The notes beneath the pieces are model-generated. The model searched no databases. It was not told where the DNA came from and saw only the letters and a program-made list of their open reading frames with translations. This document shows, piece by piece, positions 8,495 through 19,100 of a DNA stretch of 46,422 bases. The position numbers were made by a program, and so were the translations under genes. Location of the stretch: the NCBI GenBank assembly GCA_002423305.1, contig DIVI01000054.1, positions 15,937 to 62,358 of the forward strand, in the 5' to 3' direction. Position 1 is the first letter of the stretch, and the number at the start of each line of letters is the position of its first letter. This DNA is from Methylococcus sp. UBA6136. Lineage in GTDB: Bacteria > Pseudomonadota > Gammaproteobacteria > Methylococcales > Methylococcaceae.

Positions 8495-9537
8495 GCAAGC
8501 CTATCAATGCCATGGCGATCGGCGGATTTCTGATTGGTGGTATCGCGTTGCTAATCACTGCGCTCCTGGTGTTTGGGGGGGGGCAGTTTTTCAAGCCCAA
8601 GATGCATTGGGTCGTCTATTTCGAAACCTCTCTGAACGGGCTCAATGTCGGTGCGCCGGTTAAGGTGCAGGGGGTGCAGGTGGGCATCGTGAAAGAGATC
8701 GAATTGCAGCTGGACCGGAACAAGCAAAAATTGATGAAGCCGGTGGTGCTGGAAATTGAACCCTGGCGGTTGGCGTCGCCCGATGGTTCTCCCTTTGATC
8801 TATCCCTGATTCCAGGTCGTGAACGGCACAAGGAATTCAAGAAACTGATTGATGCCGGGTTGCGAGCACGGCTTGAGGTGCAAAGCATCCTCACCGGATT
8901 ACTTTATGTCGATCTTGATTTTCATCCGGAACAACCGGTTCGGATGACCGGTTTGGGTTACAAGGATATGCCTGAAATACCCTCCATTACCCCTACGGTG
9001 GATGAGGTCAAGGCAACGCTCGAGGATATCGTCAAAAAAATCAGAGGCATGCCGCTGGATCAAATGGTGGCCGATTTTTCGGCCACGCTCGCGGAGCTGA
9101 GGGCGTTGGTGGGCTCCGAGGATACGCGTAAGTCTCAGGTAGCGTTGACCAATGCACTTCAAACGGCGGAAAGCCTGTTGGGTCGACTCGACAGACAATT
9201 ACCCGGTTTCATCGATCGCATGGACAAAACCATGGGCAGCATCGGGCAGAGTTCGACAGATATCAGTGTGACGGCCAAAACGACCACCGCTCTGGTCCGA
9301 GATCTGCAAGGCAACACGGGGCCGATGATGAAGGCCACCGAACAGACGCTGCTGAAGGCCACGGATGCGCTGGAGTCGACACGAATCGCCGCCGAAAATA
9401 TCGCCGACACCACCGCCGATGACTCCAATCTTCAGGGATCCGTAGCCGAGCTGACCAAGGCAGCACAATCGCTCAGGGTCTTGACGGATTACCTTGAGCG
9501 TCACCCCGATTCACTTTTGTTTGGTAAGAAAGACTGA
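8491..9537 (+). CDS. MCE-domain protein, MlaD/PqiB type
   Basis: Substrate-handling component of the lipid transporter, anchored in the inner membrane and projecting into the periplasm. The 348-aa product starts with one membrane helix (about residues 9-30). The MCE domain follows, with the signature FETSLNGLNVGAPVKVQGVQ near residues 44-63 and a second stretch around LEVQSILTGLLYVDLDF. The C-terminal half (about 165-320) is a long helical region rich in Ala, Thr and Gln, as expected of an MCE tail that forms a tube. The GTG start overlaps the preceding stop by 4 nt. It is longer than E. coli MlaD (183 aa) but has only one MCE domain, unlike PqiB. Confidence 0.92.
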   Translation: MSKPINAMAIGGFLIGGIALLITALLVFGGGQFFKPKMHWVVYFETSLNGLNVGAPVKVQGVQVGIVKEIELQLDRNKQKLMKPVVLEIEPWRLASPDGSPFDLSLIPGRERHKEFKKLIDAGLRARLEVQSILTGLLYVDLDFHPEQPVRMTGLGYKDMPEIPSITPTVDEVKATLEDIVKKIRGMPLDQMVADFSATLAELRALVGSEDTRKSQVALTNALQTAESLLGRLDRQLPGFIDRMDKTMGSIGQSSTDISVTAKTTTALVRDLQGNTGPMMKATEQTLLKATDALESTRIAAENIADTTADDSNLQGSVAELTKAAQSLRVLTDYLERHPDSLLFGKKD

Positions 9538-9660
9538 GCCGATTTTGTATCGGCATGGCGGTTGTCGGGTTGGGTCTGAATGGGAATCTATCGTGATAAG
9601 CTCTTGCCCGTTTAGGCGTGAGCCGTTTCTGGAATCTTCCGTTTTTTGGAGTGAGCGAAA

Positions 9661-10275
9661 GTGCGAGACGACGTAAATCTTGTCGGTGCCGGAAAATGGG
9701 CTTTCTGGTGTCTGTTGATGGTTGGCTTGACGGGATGCTTCAGAAATACGGTTCCGGACCAGTTTTACATGTTGCGTGCCGCCGATTTTGCCGGGCAATC
9801 TGTTATTCACGGCGAGGGGCCAATGGTTGGACTGGGGCCGGTTCATATACCCGCTTATCTCGACCGACCACAAATAGTTACTGCCACATCTGGACAGGAA
9901 TATCGGCTCTCTGAGGATCATCGTTGGACTGAGCGTCTCGATGAGAATATTGCGCGTGTCTCGGCGCAAAATTTGTCTGCGCTAATACCGACAGATCGCA
10001 TCGTCATGCATCCCTGGCCGCGTGAGTCCCAACCGGATGTTCAAGTAGGTATCTCCATTCAGGAGATGCACGTGGACCCTCGTGGCGAAGTGCGCATGAG
10101 CGCCCTCTGGTCGCTGCGGCAGGGCAAAAGTGATGTCACCCATCACAGATTCAACTGCCATCTCCCCGCCTCCACGACGGACTATGCGCAGATGGTGGAG
10201 GTGGAAAGCCAATGTCTGATCCGTTTGAATCGTGAGATGGCCGTTGCGATAAAAAAACGCCTGCAGCCGGGTTAG
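9661..10275 (+). CDS. ABC-type transport auxiliary lipoprotein, PqiC-like
   Basis: Probably the outer-membrane lipoprotein partner of the MCE transporter, by analogy with PqiC (DUF330/ABC_trans_aux family). The 204-aa product has a signal sequence ending in the lipobox LTGC with Cys26 as the lipidated residue. Conserved-looking family features follow: FYMLRA after the lipobox, the strand LGPVHIPAYLDRPQIVT, the segment RWTERLDENIARVSAQNLSA, and a late VQVGISIQEMHVD strand. The GTG start at 9661 has GGAG 9 nt upstream. It lies 123 nt after the MCE gene, a longer gap than between the other operon members, so some independent regulation is possible. Confidence 0.82.
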   Translation: MRDDVNLVGAGKWAFWCLLMVGLTGCFRNTVPDQFYMLRAADFAGQSVIHGEGPMVGLGPVHIPAYLDRPQIVTATSGQEYRLSEDHRWTERLDENIARVSAQNLSALIPTDRIVMHPWPRESQPDVQVGISIQEMHVDPRGEVRMSALWSLRQGKSDVTHHRFNCHLPASTTDYAQMVEVESQCLIRLNREMAVAIKKRLQPG

Positions 10276-10386
10276 AGCGGGCCTGGCCAGGCGCATAACG
10301 ATGGTTTTAAGGGGATTGTGCGGCTTCGGGCCGTCTTGCCCGTTCTTCAGATGTCTCGTCAGTAAAACCCGAGTGGGGTCCCGCCG

Positions 10387-10959
10387 ATGTCGCTCTTGAG
10401 ATTTCTGCCCGGCATCATCGTGCTGCAGATTTCCACAGCCGCTTTGGTTTACGCGCTGATGCTCCCCGAGGCGCATGAGGCCTTGTGGCTTCCGGTGGCC
10501 ATCCTGGGCGGTGTGGTGAGCCTGCTTTCGGCGTTCTGGTTTGGCTCAATCGCCGACCATGTCAAGAAGGATGCGCTCGCCAATGTCCGCACCCAACATG
10601 CCCGTGAGCGTGAGAAAATCGTGGTGACGGCGGAAATCGACAAGCGTGCGGCGCTGGAGCAGAGTCATGAGCGAATTCTCAAGGAAACTGCCCGTGCACA
10701 GTCCCAGGCTTACTGGCGACTGGGACTCGGCCTCACTGGATTACTGGCTCTGGGCGGAATCATGGTGGCTATCGAGTTCATGACCGTCGGCCTGCTGATC
10801 ATGGCAACGGCCGGGGGCGCATTGGGTGGTTATGTCATGCGTTCACGTCAGGAGACTCGATTTGCCGATCGATCTGATGGGCATCCTCCACTGTTGACCG
10901 CGAGAGAAATCAAGGCGCTAGGGGCGGCTCCGGCAAAAAAGACGCCATTGGAGAAATAA
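10387..10959 (+). CDS. Hypothetical membrane protein with central coiled coil
   Basis: I do not recognise this 190-aa protein. Two hydrophobic helices lie at the N-terminus (FLPGIIVLQISTAALVYALM; LWLPVAILGGVVSLLSAFWF). A charged, coiled-coil-like stretch covers about residues 55-105 (VKKDALANVRTQHARERE ... LEQSHERILKETARAQSQ). A second hydrophobic hairpin (LGLGLTGLLALGGIMVAIEF; VGLLIMATAGGALGGYVM) is followed by a short basic tail. The pattern predicts four membrane segments with a cytoplasmic coil. It follows the PqiC-like gene by 111 nt on the same strand and may belong to the lipid-transport operon. A perfect 12-bp palindrome (GCCTGGCCAGGC, 10281-10292) lies in that gap. Confidence 0.75.
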   Translation: MSLLRFLPGIIVLQISTAALVYALMLPEAHEALWLPVAILGGVVSLLSAFWFGSIADHVKKDALANVRTQHAREREKIVVTAEIDKRAALEQSHERILKETARAQSQAYWRLGLGLTGLLALGGIMVAIEFMTVGLLIMATAGGALGGYVMRSRQETRFADRSDGHPPLLTAREIKALGAAPAKKTPLEK

Positions 10960-10969
10960 GTCAGCGGGC

Positions 10970-10998
10970 TTGCCAATGCTGAGCGCGCTCGATAGAAA
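10970..10998 (+). promoter_or_regulatory. Possible sigma70-type promoter upstream of glgX
   Basis: TTGCCA (10970-10975) and TAGAAA (10993-10998) are separated by 17 nt, each matching 4 of 6 consensus bases. They lie in the 215-bp gap before glgX. This is prediction by eye; no other signal was recognised in the gap. Confidence 0.3.
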
Positions 10999-11174
10999 AC
11001 GATGGGGTTCATAGCAAAACCGGTCCTCATGAGTCTGATCACCAATGCTATGATTCAGCCCTTGCCTAGGATTGAGGGCCAGGGAGTGGTGCCATGCAGG
11101 GCTTGCCCCGTAGGCTGAAATGCTCCGGTTTCGATCATTTCGCTGAATTTGAGTGAGTCTACGATCAAACTGAC

Positions 11175-13292
11175 ATGAAGTTCGTCAAGCAGCCCCTGCA
11201 ACGGCTCTCCTCGGTGAAGTCGCCCTTCGAATGTTCTCCTGGGTCACCCCTGCCCCAGGGCGTCCATCTTGCCAATGATGGCGTCAATTTCGCCTTATTC
11301 AGCCGCCACGCCACGCGGGTCTGGTTGCTCCTGTTTGATAATGTGGATGCGGTTCATCCGTGCCAGACGATTGAACTAGATCCCAAACACCACAAAACCG
11401 GCGATATCTGGCATATCCGGATTCTCAATGCCGGGCGTGGCCTGGTCTATGCGTATCGGGTAGACGGCCCGTTTCAGCCGGAACGCGGGCATCGGTTTGA
11501 TGCTGCACAAATACTCATCGATCCCTGTGCGACCGCACTGACCAGTCCGAAAAAGCTGGATTTTGGTGTGATTTGTCGGTCTGCGGGGGCAAAAGAACTT
11601 GTTTGCCCGGATGCCCCTGCGATCGTCAAATGTCTGGTGACTGATAACAGCTTTGACTGGGAAGATGACCGACCGCTTTACCACCCCTGGTCGGACCTGG
11701 TGATTTATGAGGCCCATGTTCGTGGGTTGACGCTCTCACCGACGGCTGGCTCCAAGTCCCCGGGAACCTTTTTGGGGGTGATAGACAAGATTCCCTACCT
11801 GAAGGAACTGGGTATTAATGCCATCGAATTCATGCCTCTGCAGGAATTCAATCCGGACGAGGTCACGGCGCGAAATCCCGCGACCGGAGAGCGACTAACC
11901 AATTACTGGGGCTACAACACGATCGCATTTTTCGCCCCTTACGAGGGCTATGGGTCACGGCTCTATCCCGGTTGCCAGATCGATGAGTTCAAGACTATGG
12001 TCAAGGCTCTGCACAAGGCAGGTATCGAGGTGCTGCTGGATGTCGTTTTCAACCATACGGCCGAGGGCAACGAAACCGGGCCGACGTTGAGCTTCCGTGG
12101 TCTCGATAACAGCATCTTCTATATCCTCGAGGACGATAAGCGCTATTACAAGAACTATTCCGGTTGTGGAAATACCCTGAACTGTAATCACCCGGTAGTC
12201 CGTAACTTCATTTTGGAGTGTCTGCGTTACTGGGTAGTTGAAATGCATGTGGATGGATTCCGGTTCGACCTGGCTTCCATTCTGGGGCGGGACCGCGATG
12301 GTAGCCTGGTGGCTAATCCCCCTTTGCTGGAACAGATTGCGGAAGACCCTATCCTGAGGGACGTGAAGCTGATCGCGGAAGCCTGGGATGCGGGTGGGGC
12401 TTATTTGGTCGGCCGGTTTCCTGGGGAGCGCTGGTCGGAGTGGAATGGGCTGTACCGTGATGACATACGCCGCTATTGGCGGGGTGATGCCGGTCTGGCC
12501 GGAGCCTTTGCCAGCCGATTGTGTGGCAGCGCGGATATTTATGAACATAGCGGCAAGGCGCCGGTAAACAGCATCAATTTCGTGACTTGCCATGACGGCT
12601 TTACCCTGCGTGATCTGGTCAGTTACGAACACAAGCACAATCTGGCCAATGGCGAGGATAGCCGTGACGGTTGCAATGACAACTTCAGCGCAAATTATGG
12701 TTGCGAGGGCGACACGTCGGACCCCGCCATTCGGCAGTTGCGCTTGCGACAGATGAAAAACCTGATGGCTACGCTGTTCATGTCGCGCGGTGTGCCGATG
12801 ATGCTGGGCGGGGATGAATTCTGTCGGACCCAGCATGGCAACAACAACGCCTATTGCCAGGATAATGAGGTTTCCTGGTTGGATTGGTCGCTACTCAAGA
12901 AAAATCAGAATTTCTTTCGTTTTGTAAAATCGTTGATTCAATTGCGCCGCCACTATCCGGTTCTATCTAGCGAGCGGTTTTATCGGCCTGAAGAAATTAC
13001 TTGGTTCAACGCCCATGGACATCCGCCTGATTGGCATGGAGATGGGGTGATTGGTTGCCAGATACACCATCAGCAGGGCTCACAAGTGCTTTGTCTGCTT
13101 GCTAATCCCACCCATCAAAGGGCTGCATTTCACCTTCCGATCCCCCCCAAGGGGCGGGACTGGAAGCGGCTGATGGATACAGGAGCAATTGAGCCGTTTG
13201 ATATTTGTGAGCCGAGCAAGAGTGTTCCGCATAAACTGGGTGAGCCAGTCATCCTGTTGGACCGTAGTCTGGTTTTTCTTGTGGCTGACTGA
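11175..13292 (+). CDS. glgX: Glycogen debranching enzyme, isoamylase type
   Basis: Hydrolyses alpha-1,6 branches of glycogen limit dextrins in the cytosol (GH13). The 705-aa product has the usual length. The N-terminal CBM48 domain covers about residues 20-150 (PLPQGVHLANDGVNFALFSR). The catalytic barrel shows LLDVVFNHTAEG, the nucleophile Asp in DGFRFDLAS, the acid/base Glu in LIAEAWDAGG and the third Asp in NFVTCHDGFTL. A phosphoglucomutase gene (32727-34361) elsewhere in the window would feed the same pathway, but no other glg genes are present. The stop is only 15 nt before the RND outer-membrane gene, an unexpected partner. The ATG at 11175 has no strong ribosome binding site. Confidence 0.95.
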   Translation: MKFVKQPLQRLSSVKSPFECSPGSPLPQGVHLANDGVNFALFSRHATRVWLLLFDNVDAVHPCQTIELDPKHHKTGDIWHIRILNAGRGLVYAYRVDGPFQPERGHRFDAAQILIDPCATALTSPKKLDFGVICRSAGAKELVCPDAPAIVKCLVTDNSFDWEDDRPLYHPWSDLVIYEAHVRGLTLSPTAGSKSPGTFLGVIDKIPYLKELGINAIEFMPLQEFNPDEVTARNPATGERLTNYWGYNTIAFFAPYEGYGSRLYPGCQIDEFKTMVKALHKAGIEVLLDVVFNHTAEGNETGPTLSFRGLDNSIFYILEDDKRYYKNYSGCGNTLNCNHPVVRNFILECLRYWVVEMHVDGFRFDLASILGRDRDGSLVANPPLLEQIAEDPILRDVKLIAEAWDAGGAYLVGRFPGERWSEWNGLYRDDIRRYWRGDAGLAGAFASRLCGSADIYEHSGKAPVNSINFVTCHDGFTLRDLVSYEHKHNLANGEDSRDGCNDNFSANYGCEGDTSDPAIRQLRLRQMKNLMATLFMSRGVPMMLGGDEFCRTQHGNNNAYCQDNEVSWLDWSLLKKNQNFFRFVKSLIQLRRHYPVLSSERFYRPEEITWFNAHGHPPDWHGDGVIGCQIHHQQGSQVLCLLANPTHQRAAFHLPIPPKGRDWKRLMDTGAIEPFDICEPSKSVPHKLGEPVILLDRSLVFLVAD

Positions 13293-13307
13293 GCCCGAAC
13301 CCGCTTT

Positions 13308-14927
13308 ATGTTGAAAAGGCCAAAGATAATTTGCCCATTCGAGGTGTTGATATGGCGATGGGGCATGTTGTTAGCGGTTTTTCTGGTTGTTGCTGGCTGT
13401 GAGTTGATTGGCCCCGACTTCCAGAAGCCGGATAGTGAAACTGAACCCGGTTGGCTGGACCGAAAGGATGGCCGGATCAGCCAGCGAGGTTCGGACCACC
13501 GTAACTGGTGGAAAACCTTCACTGACCCGGTTCTGGACCAGTTGATCCAGACGGCCTATCGGCAGAATCTTTCCCTGCGCGAGTCGGGTTTGCGGATTCT
13601 GGAGGCCAGAGCACAGTTGGGTGTCGCGGTCGGTGATTTTTACCCACAGAAACAGGATCTCTCCGGATTTACCGATTACATCAAGCTGCCGTCGGGTGCA
13701 CTCAGTGAGTTGCTGCCGAATAAGGCCGGGGGTCTGCCACCCTTCTGGTGGAGCCGGATGGGAATTTCAGCAAGCTGGGAACTGGATATCTGGGGCAAGT
13801 TTCGTCGAGCCATCGAGGCAGCCGATGCCCAGATGCTGGCTACCATTGCGGCCTATGATGCGGCGATTGTTACTTTGACGGCGGACGTTGCGACGACCTA
13901 CATACGCATCCGCACGCTCGAAAAAAAGCTCGATATTGCTCGCAGCAATGTTCAGGCTCAGCTCAACAACCTACGAATTGCGGATGCCAAGTTTCGCGGC
14001 GGAAGTTCGTCCCGGCGGGATGTGGAACAGGCCAGAACCGTGCTGGGGGGCACTCAAGCCTCGATTCCAGCACTCGATTCGCAGTTGCGCCAGGCGAAAA
14101 ACGCACTTAGTGTGCTGCTGGGTCAGCCGCCTGGTGATTTGGATAAACCCTTGGGGTTGGGTCAGCGGTATGCGCAAATACCGGCACCGCCGGTGCAGGT
14201 GGCCGTGGGTATTCCCTTGGATTTGCTGCGCCGAAGACCGGATATCCGTGAGGCCGAATATCAGGCGCAAATGCAGTCAGCCCAAATCGGGATTGCCAAG
14301 GCACAACTGTATCCCGCTCTCTCTTTGAGTGGCAGTTTTTCTTTCGTCTCCTCTACGGCGAATGGCATGAGTCTTGGTGACATGTTTCAGTGGGGTAATC
14401 AGTTCTATCGTTTTGGTCCCGCGGTTCAGTGGAATATTTTCAATTATGGCCAGATCACCAATCAGGTGCGATCCAATGACGCGCTTTTTCAATCCAAGTT
14501 GGTCAACTACCAGAATGTTGTGTTGAACGCGCAGAGAGAGGTCGAGGACGGATTGATTGCCTTTCTCAAGGCACAGGACTCGGCGGAATATCTGGCTCAG
14601 AGTACCGCCGCCGCAAAGCGGTCGCTGGAACTTGCTACCTTGCAATACAAAGAAGGAATTGCCGATTTCACCACGGTGTTGACAGCAGAACAATCCCTGC
14701 TTTCCCAGCAGGACAATTTTGCTTCGGTGTTGGGCGATATCGCGACAGGGTTGGTGAGCGTTTATCGCGGACTGGGTGGTGGCTGGCAGATTCGCGAGGG
14801 TCAGGCGTTTGTGCCGGAGCCCATCAAGGCGGCGATGGCGAAGCGCACGGATTGGGGAGATCTGTTGTCGTCCACCCCGGTGCCAGAGGGCCCAGCCAAA
14901 GGCACGGTCCGAATGCCGGACTGGTAG
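13308..14927 (+). CDS. RND efflux system outer-membrane lipoprotein, NodT/OprM family
   Basis: Trimeric outer-membrane channel of a tripartite efflux pump. The 539-aa product has a lipoprotein signal ending in VAGC (LAVFLVVAGCELIGPDF). Two repeated OEP domains follow: the first around DHRNWWKTFTDPVLDQLIQT, the second from about residue 295 (GIPLDLLRRRPDIREAEYQA), which is the signature region of the family. A typical tail motif is GGGWQ. It is the first gene of the pump operon; the adaptor follows 21 nt after its stop. The order OMP-adaptor-pump differs from the common adaptor-pump-OMP order. The substrate cannot be inferred. Confidence 0.93.
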   Translation: MLKRPKIICPFEVLIWRWGMLLAVFLVVAGCELIGPDFQKPDSETEPGWLDRKDGRISQRGSDHRNWWKTFTDPVLDQLIQTAYRQNLSLRESGLRILEARAQLGVAVGDFYPQKQDLSGFTDYIKLPSGALSELLPNKAGGLPPFWWSRMGISASWELDIWGKFRRAIEAADAQMLATIAAYDAAIVTLTADVATTYIRIRTLEKKLDIARSNVQAQLNNLRIADAKFRGGSSSRRDVEQARTVLGGTQASIPALDSQLRQAKNALSVLLGQPPGDLDKPLGLGQRYAQIPAPPVQVAVGIPLDLLRRRPDIREAEYQAQMQSAQIGIAKAQLYPALSLSGSFSFVSSTANGMSLGDMFQWGNQFYRFGPAVQWNIFNYGQITNQVRSNDALFQSKLVNYQNVVLNAQREVEDGLIAFLKAQDSAEYLAQSTAAAKRSLELATLQYKEGIADFTTVLTAEQSLLSQQDNFASVLGDIATGLVSVYRGLGGGWQIREGQAFVPEPIKAAMAKRTDWGDLLSSTPVPEGPAKGTVRMPDW

Positions 14928-14948
14928 AAATGTGATGAGTGTCCTTTC

Positions 14949-16127
14949 ATGACTCTGACAAAAAGTTCAAGTGAGCCTGCGGTGCAGTCACCGTCTGGAT
15001 ATGCGCCTGGTTTCAGGGGGATTGCGATAGGGTTTGCGCTAGTCTTGGCGGGGTGCGATGTCCCTAACTCCTATCAGGCACCACCGCCTCCCGAAGTGAC
15101 AGTGAGCCACCCCCGACAGGGTTTGGTGACGCGCCATATCGAGTTTACCGGCAATACCCAAGCGCTCTATACAGTGCAACTGCGGGCGCGAGTTGAAGGC
15201 TTTTTGGAGAAGGTCCTTTTCAAGGAGGGGGACATTGTTCAGGAAGGACAGGTTCTGTTTGTGATCCAGCAAAACACCTATCAAGCCAAGCTTAAGGAGG
15301 CCGAGGCGAAGTTACTGGCCGCGAAGGCCCGTTTGTTGCATTCGGAAACCGAGTTCAAGCGTTTTACCGGGCTATTGCAACAGGATGCAGCGGCTCAGAC
15401 CGACGTGGACCGATGGCATTACGAACGCGACGCCAATCAGGCGGATGTGATGTCGGCGGAAGCACAGGTTGAATTGGCCAAACTTAACCTCGGTTATACA
15501 ACGGTCAGGGCGCCATTCCAGGGGCGGATCAGCCGACGCTACAAGGATCCCGGCAATGTGGTGGGTGCCGGGGAAGAGACTGTTCTGGCGGATATCAACA
15601 AGGTCGACCCCATTTACGTTTATTTCACGATCAATGAGCAGGATCTTCTGCGAATCCGAAAAGAAAACCCAGATATCACCGCCAAGACGTCTCGACCCAA
15701 TTTGCCTGTGGATGTGGGGTTTTCCAATGAAAACGGGTTTCCGCATCGGGCCCGGTTGGATTATGCCGACATTCAAGTGGACACCAACAGCGGCACCCTA
15801 CAGCTCCGCGCCACTTTGGCCAATCCGGACTACAGAGTCCTCCCCGGGTTGTTCGCGCGCATCCGCGGCGAGCGGTCGCAACCGCAGGAGAGTCTGTTTC
15901 TCCCAGAGGAGGCCATTGGCTATGACCAGGGAGGCCCTTACGCCCTGGTTGTCGACGATCAGTTCATAGTCTCGCGTCGTGGTGTGACCCTCGGGCCACA
16001 GGTCAACAGGGAATACGCTATCGATGCCGGGCTTTCCGGGGGCGACAATGTCATTGTGAATGGCCAGATGAGGGCTATTCCCGGGCACAAGGTAAGGGTT
16101 ATCTGGGCCGGATCAGGGGCACCATGA
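14949..16127 (+). CDS. RND efflux periplasmic adaptor (membrane fusion protein), AcrA/MexA family
   Basis: Links the inner-membrane pump to the outer-membrane channel. The 392-aa product has a lipoprotein signal ending in LAGC (ALVLAGCDVPNSYQ). The biotinyl-lipoyl half motif is at RARVEGFLEKVLFKEGDIVQ, a helical hairpin follows (about residues 115-175), then the second lipoyl half (TVRAPFQGRISRRYKDPGNV) and the beta-barrel domain (VDPIYVYFTINEQDLLRIRK). The membrane-proximal domain ends near GHKVRVI. It overlaps the pump gene by 4 nt (ATGA), so the two are translationally coupled. The length is typical for AcrA-type adaptors. Confidence 0.95.
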   Translation: MTLTKSSSEPAVQSPSGYAPGFRGIAIGFALVLAGCDVPNSYQAPPPPEVTVSHPRQGLVTRHIEFTGNTQALYTVQLRARVEGFLEKVLFKEGDIVQEGQVLFVIQQNTYQAKLKEAEAKLLAAKARLLHSETEFKRFTGLLQQDAAAQTDVDRWHYERDANQADVMSAEAQVELAKLNLGYTTVRAPFQGRISRRYKDPGNVVGAGEETVLADINKVDPIYVYFTINEQDLLRIRKENPDITAKTSRPNLPVDVGFSNENGFPHRARLDYADIQVDTNSGTLQLRATLANPDYRVLPGLFARIRGERSQPQESLFLPEEAIGYDQGGPYALVVDDQFIVSRRGVTLGPQVNREYAIDAGLSGGDNVIVNGQMRAIPGHKVRVIWAGSGAP

Positions 16128-19100
16128 TATCCAAATTTTTTATAGAAAGACCGATTTTTGCCAATGTCATCGCCATTGTTACGATCATTCTTGGCCTGGT
16201 CAGTCTGCTAAATCTGCCTATTGCTCAATACCCCAACATCGTTCCACCGACCATCCAGGTCGTTACCCGGTATCCCGGGGCGAGCGCTGAGATTATCGCC
16301 AAAACCGTCGGTATTCCCATCGAGCAGGGGGTCAATGGTGTTGAGAATTCGCTGTATATGTCATCGACCAGTGGATCGGATGGGACCTACACGTTGACCA
16401 TCACCTTTCGAGTGGGTTCGGATTTGAACGCGGCGTTGAGCCTGGTTCAAAACCTCGTCAATGGGCAGCTGGCGCAATTACCTGATGCGGTTCAGAAGCA
16501 GGGTATCAATATCCGCAAGGTATCCACCAATATCCTGCAGGCCGTCAGTATTTATGCCGAGGACGAGCGTTACGACGAAACCTTTCTTTCCAACTATGCC
16601 CTCATCAATTTGCAGTACCCTCTGGGGCGAATCCCCGGGGTGGGTCAGGTCAAGGTGCTGGGAGCGGGTTCCTACAGCATGCGCATTTGGTTGAACCCGG
16701 AACGACTCAAATATTTTGGTCTCACTACAGTGGATGTGGCCGATGCGGTCAAGCAGCAAAACACACAGGTTGTTGCCGGACAGTTGGGTGGCCCGCCGGT
16801 CCCGGATGATCAGTCCTTTCAGTTGACTGTCAATGCGCTTGGCCGGTTAGATGATGTCGACGAATTCGAAAACATCATTGTCAAGACGGTCGCACCGAAG
16901 AGCGGGCAAGCAGCCCAAATTGTGAGGGTCAAGGATATTGCACGGGTGGAGTTGAGTCAGCAGTCCTACAACAACTTTGCGGGGTTGACCGGACACAAGG
17001 CGGCGCAAATTTTGGTTTATGCTCTGCCCGGTGCCAACGCCATTGAGGTGGGCAAGCAGGTCCGCAAAGAGGTTGAGCAGCGGAGTCGAGAGTTTCCCGA
17101 GGGTCTGACCTACGCGATTCGTTACGATACGACCGATTTCATTCAGCAGTCGATTGATTCCGTTTATGAGACGCTTTACGAGGCGGGCTTTTTGGTCTTG
17201 GCTGTCGTAATCCTGTTTCTGCAAAACTGGCGCGCGACGCTAGTGCCCGCTACCACCGTCCCAGTAACCATTATTGGCGCCTTCGCAGCGATGGCTATGC
17301 TGGGCTTTTCAGTCAATTTGATGACGCTGTTTGCATTGATTTTGGCAATTGGGATCGTCGTGGATGACGCGATCGTTATCGTAGAGAATGCATCCCACCA
17401 CATTGAGCGTGGCTTGAGTCCCAAAGAGGCGGCCATCAAGGCCATGAGTCAGATGACCGGCCCCGTGATCGGCATCACGCTGGTACTGTCCGCCGTATTT
17501 CTTCCGGCGGCTTTTCTGCCGGGAATTACCGGTCAGCTTTTTCGTCAGTTTGCCCTGGTCATTGCTGCTACCGCTATCATCAGTGCCATCAATGCCCTGA
17601 CACTCAAACCGGCCCAATGCGCGCTTTATCTCAAGCCCCGCCCTGCAGATTATCGGCCAAATGTTTTTTTTCGGGCATTCAATCAGGTCTATGGCCGGAT
17701 AGAGTCAGCCTACACGGCATTGGTCCGCTGGATGGTCCAGCGGACCCTTTGGATGAGCCTGATTTTTGGCTTGATTATCTTCGCGGGTGGCTGGCTGTAT
17801 GCCCATCATCAGTCCGGATTTCTGCCGATTGAAGATCAGGGCTATGCCATTGTGGTGGGTAAGCTGCCTGAGGGCGCATCACAGCCTCGGACTCGGGCTA
17901 CAGTTAGGCAGGTAGAGGCGCTGCTGAAAGAAACTCCCGGTATTGCGTCCTGGGTGACCATCGGCGGTTTTTCTATGCTGGATGCTGCCAATCTGGCCAA
18001 TGCCTTCAGTATTTTCGCGATCTACGAGCCGTGGGACAAGCGTGGGGCTGGACTGGATCAGAAATCGATCCTGGTGGATCTTAAAAAGCGGCTGGATGGG
18101 GTTCAGGAGGCAAGGGTCATTGCGGTGACGCCCCCTCCCATTGCCGGTTTGGGTCAGGCGGGTGGCTTGCAGATGATGATTGAGGATCGGCGAAGTCTAG
18201 GGTTATCGGAATTGCAACGTTCTCTGCTGGCCTTGCAGCAGGCAGGAGCAACCCAGAGTGGACTGGCTTTTTTGGGGACAACCTTCAGCGCTCAGAGCCC
18301 TCAGCTGTATCTGGATATTGATCGCGTCAAGGCACAAACCTTGTCAGTGCCGATGGAAAACGTTTTCGGCACCCTACAGGCTTTTCTGGGCTCTTCTTAC
18401 GTGAATTTGTTTACCAAATTCGATCAGTCGTTTCAGGTTTATGTTCAGGCAGATGCACCGTTCCGAAGGAAGGTTGACGATATCAAAAATCTGAATGTTC
18501 GCAATTCCAAATCGGACATGGTCCCCTTGGGATCCTTGTTGAATGTCGAGCGTCGGGTGGGATCTGAGTTGGTGACACGCTATAACCTTTACCCTGCCGC
18601 GTCGGTGTTTGGTGCCCCCGCTCCGGGATTCAGTGGTGGTGATGCCATCACACTAATGGAGGAAATGGCGCATAACGTCTTGCCTCAGGGTCTGGCTGTA
18701 GACTGGACGGCCACGGCTTACCAGCAGAAGCTTTTGGGTAACACGGCCTATTATGTGTATGCCTTGTCTCTCTTGCTGGTATTTCTGGTTCTGGCAGCTC
18801 AATACGAAAGCTGGTTGAGCCCTCTGGCCGTGATCATGGTGGTGCCGATGGCGTTAGTGGGTGTAATCCTGGCACAGATATCCCGTCACTTTGACAACAA
18901 TCTTTACACGCAGGTGGGCTTGGTGCTCATGATTGCGCTCGCCAGCAAGAATGCGATCCTAGTGGTGGAGTTCGCCCGCGAGTTGCGGGCGGAGGGTATG
19001 TCTATTGTCGAGGCGGCCGTTGAGGCCACTCGACAACGATTTCGCCCCATCCTCATGACCTCATTCGCCTTTATTCTGGGAGTTGTTCCACTTCTCAAGG

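Noticed and set aside
11955..12836. A 293-aa minus-strand frame opposite glgX
   Set aside because: Lies across the catalytic core of GlgX and has no protein-like features of its own.
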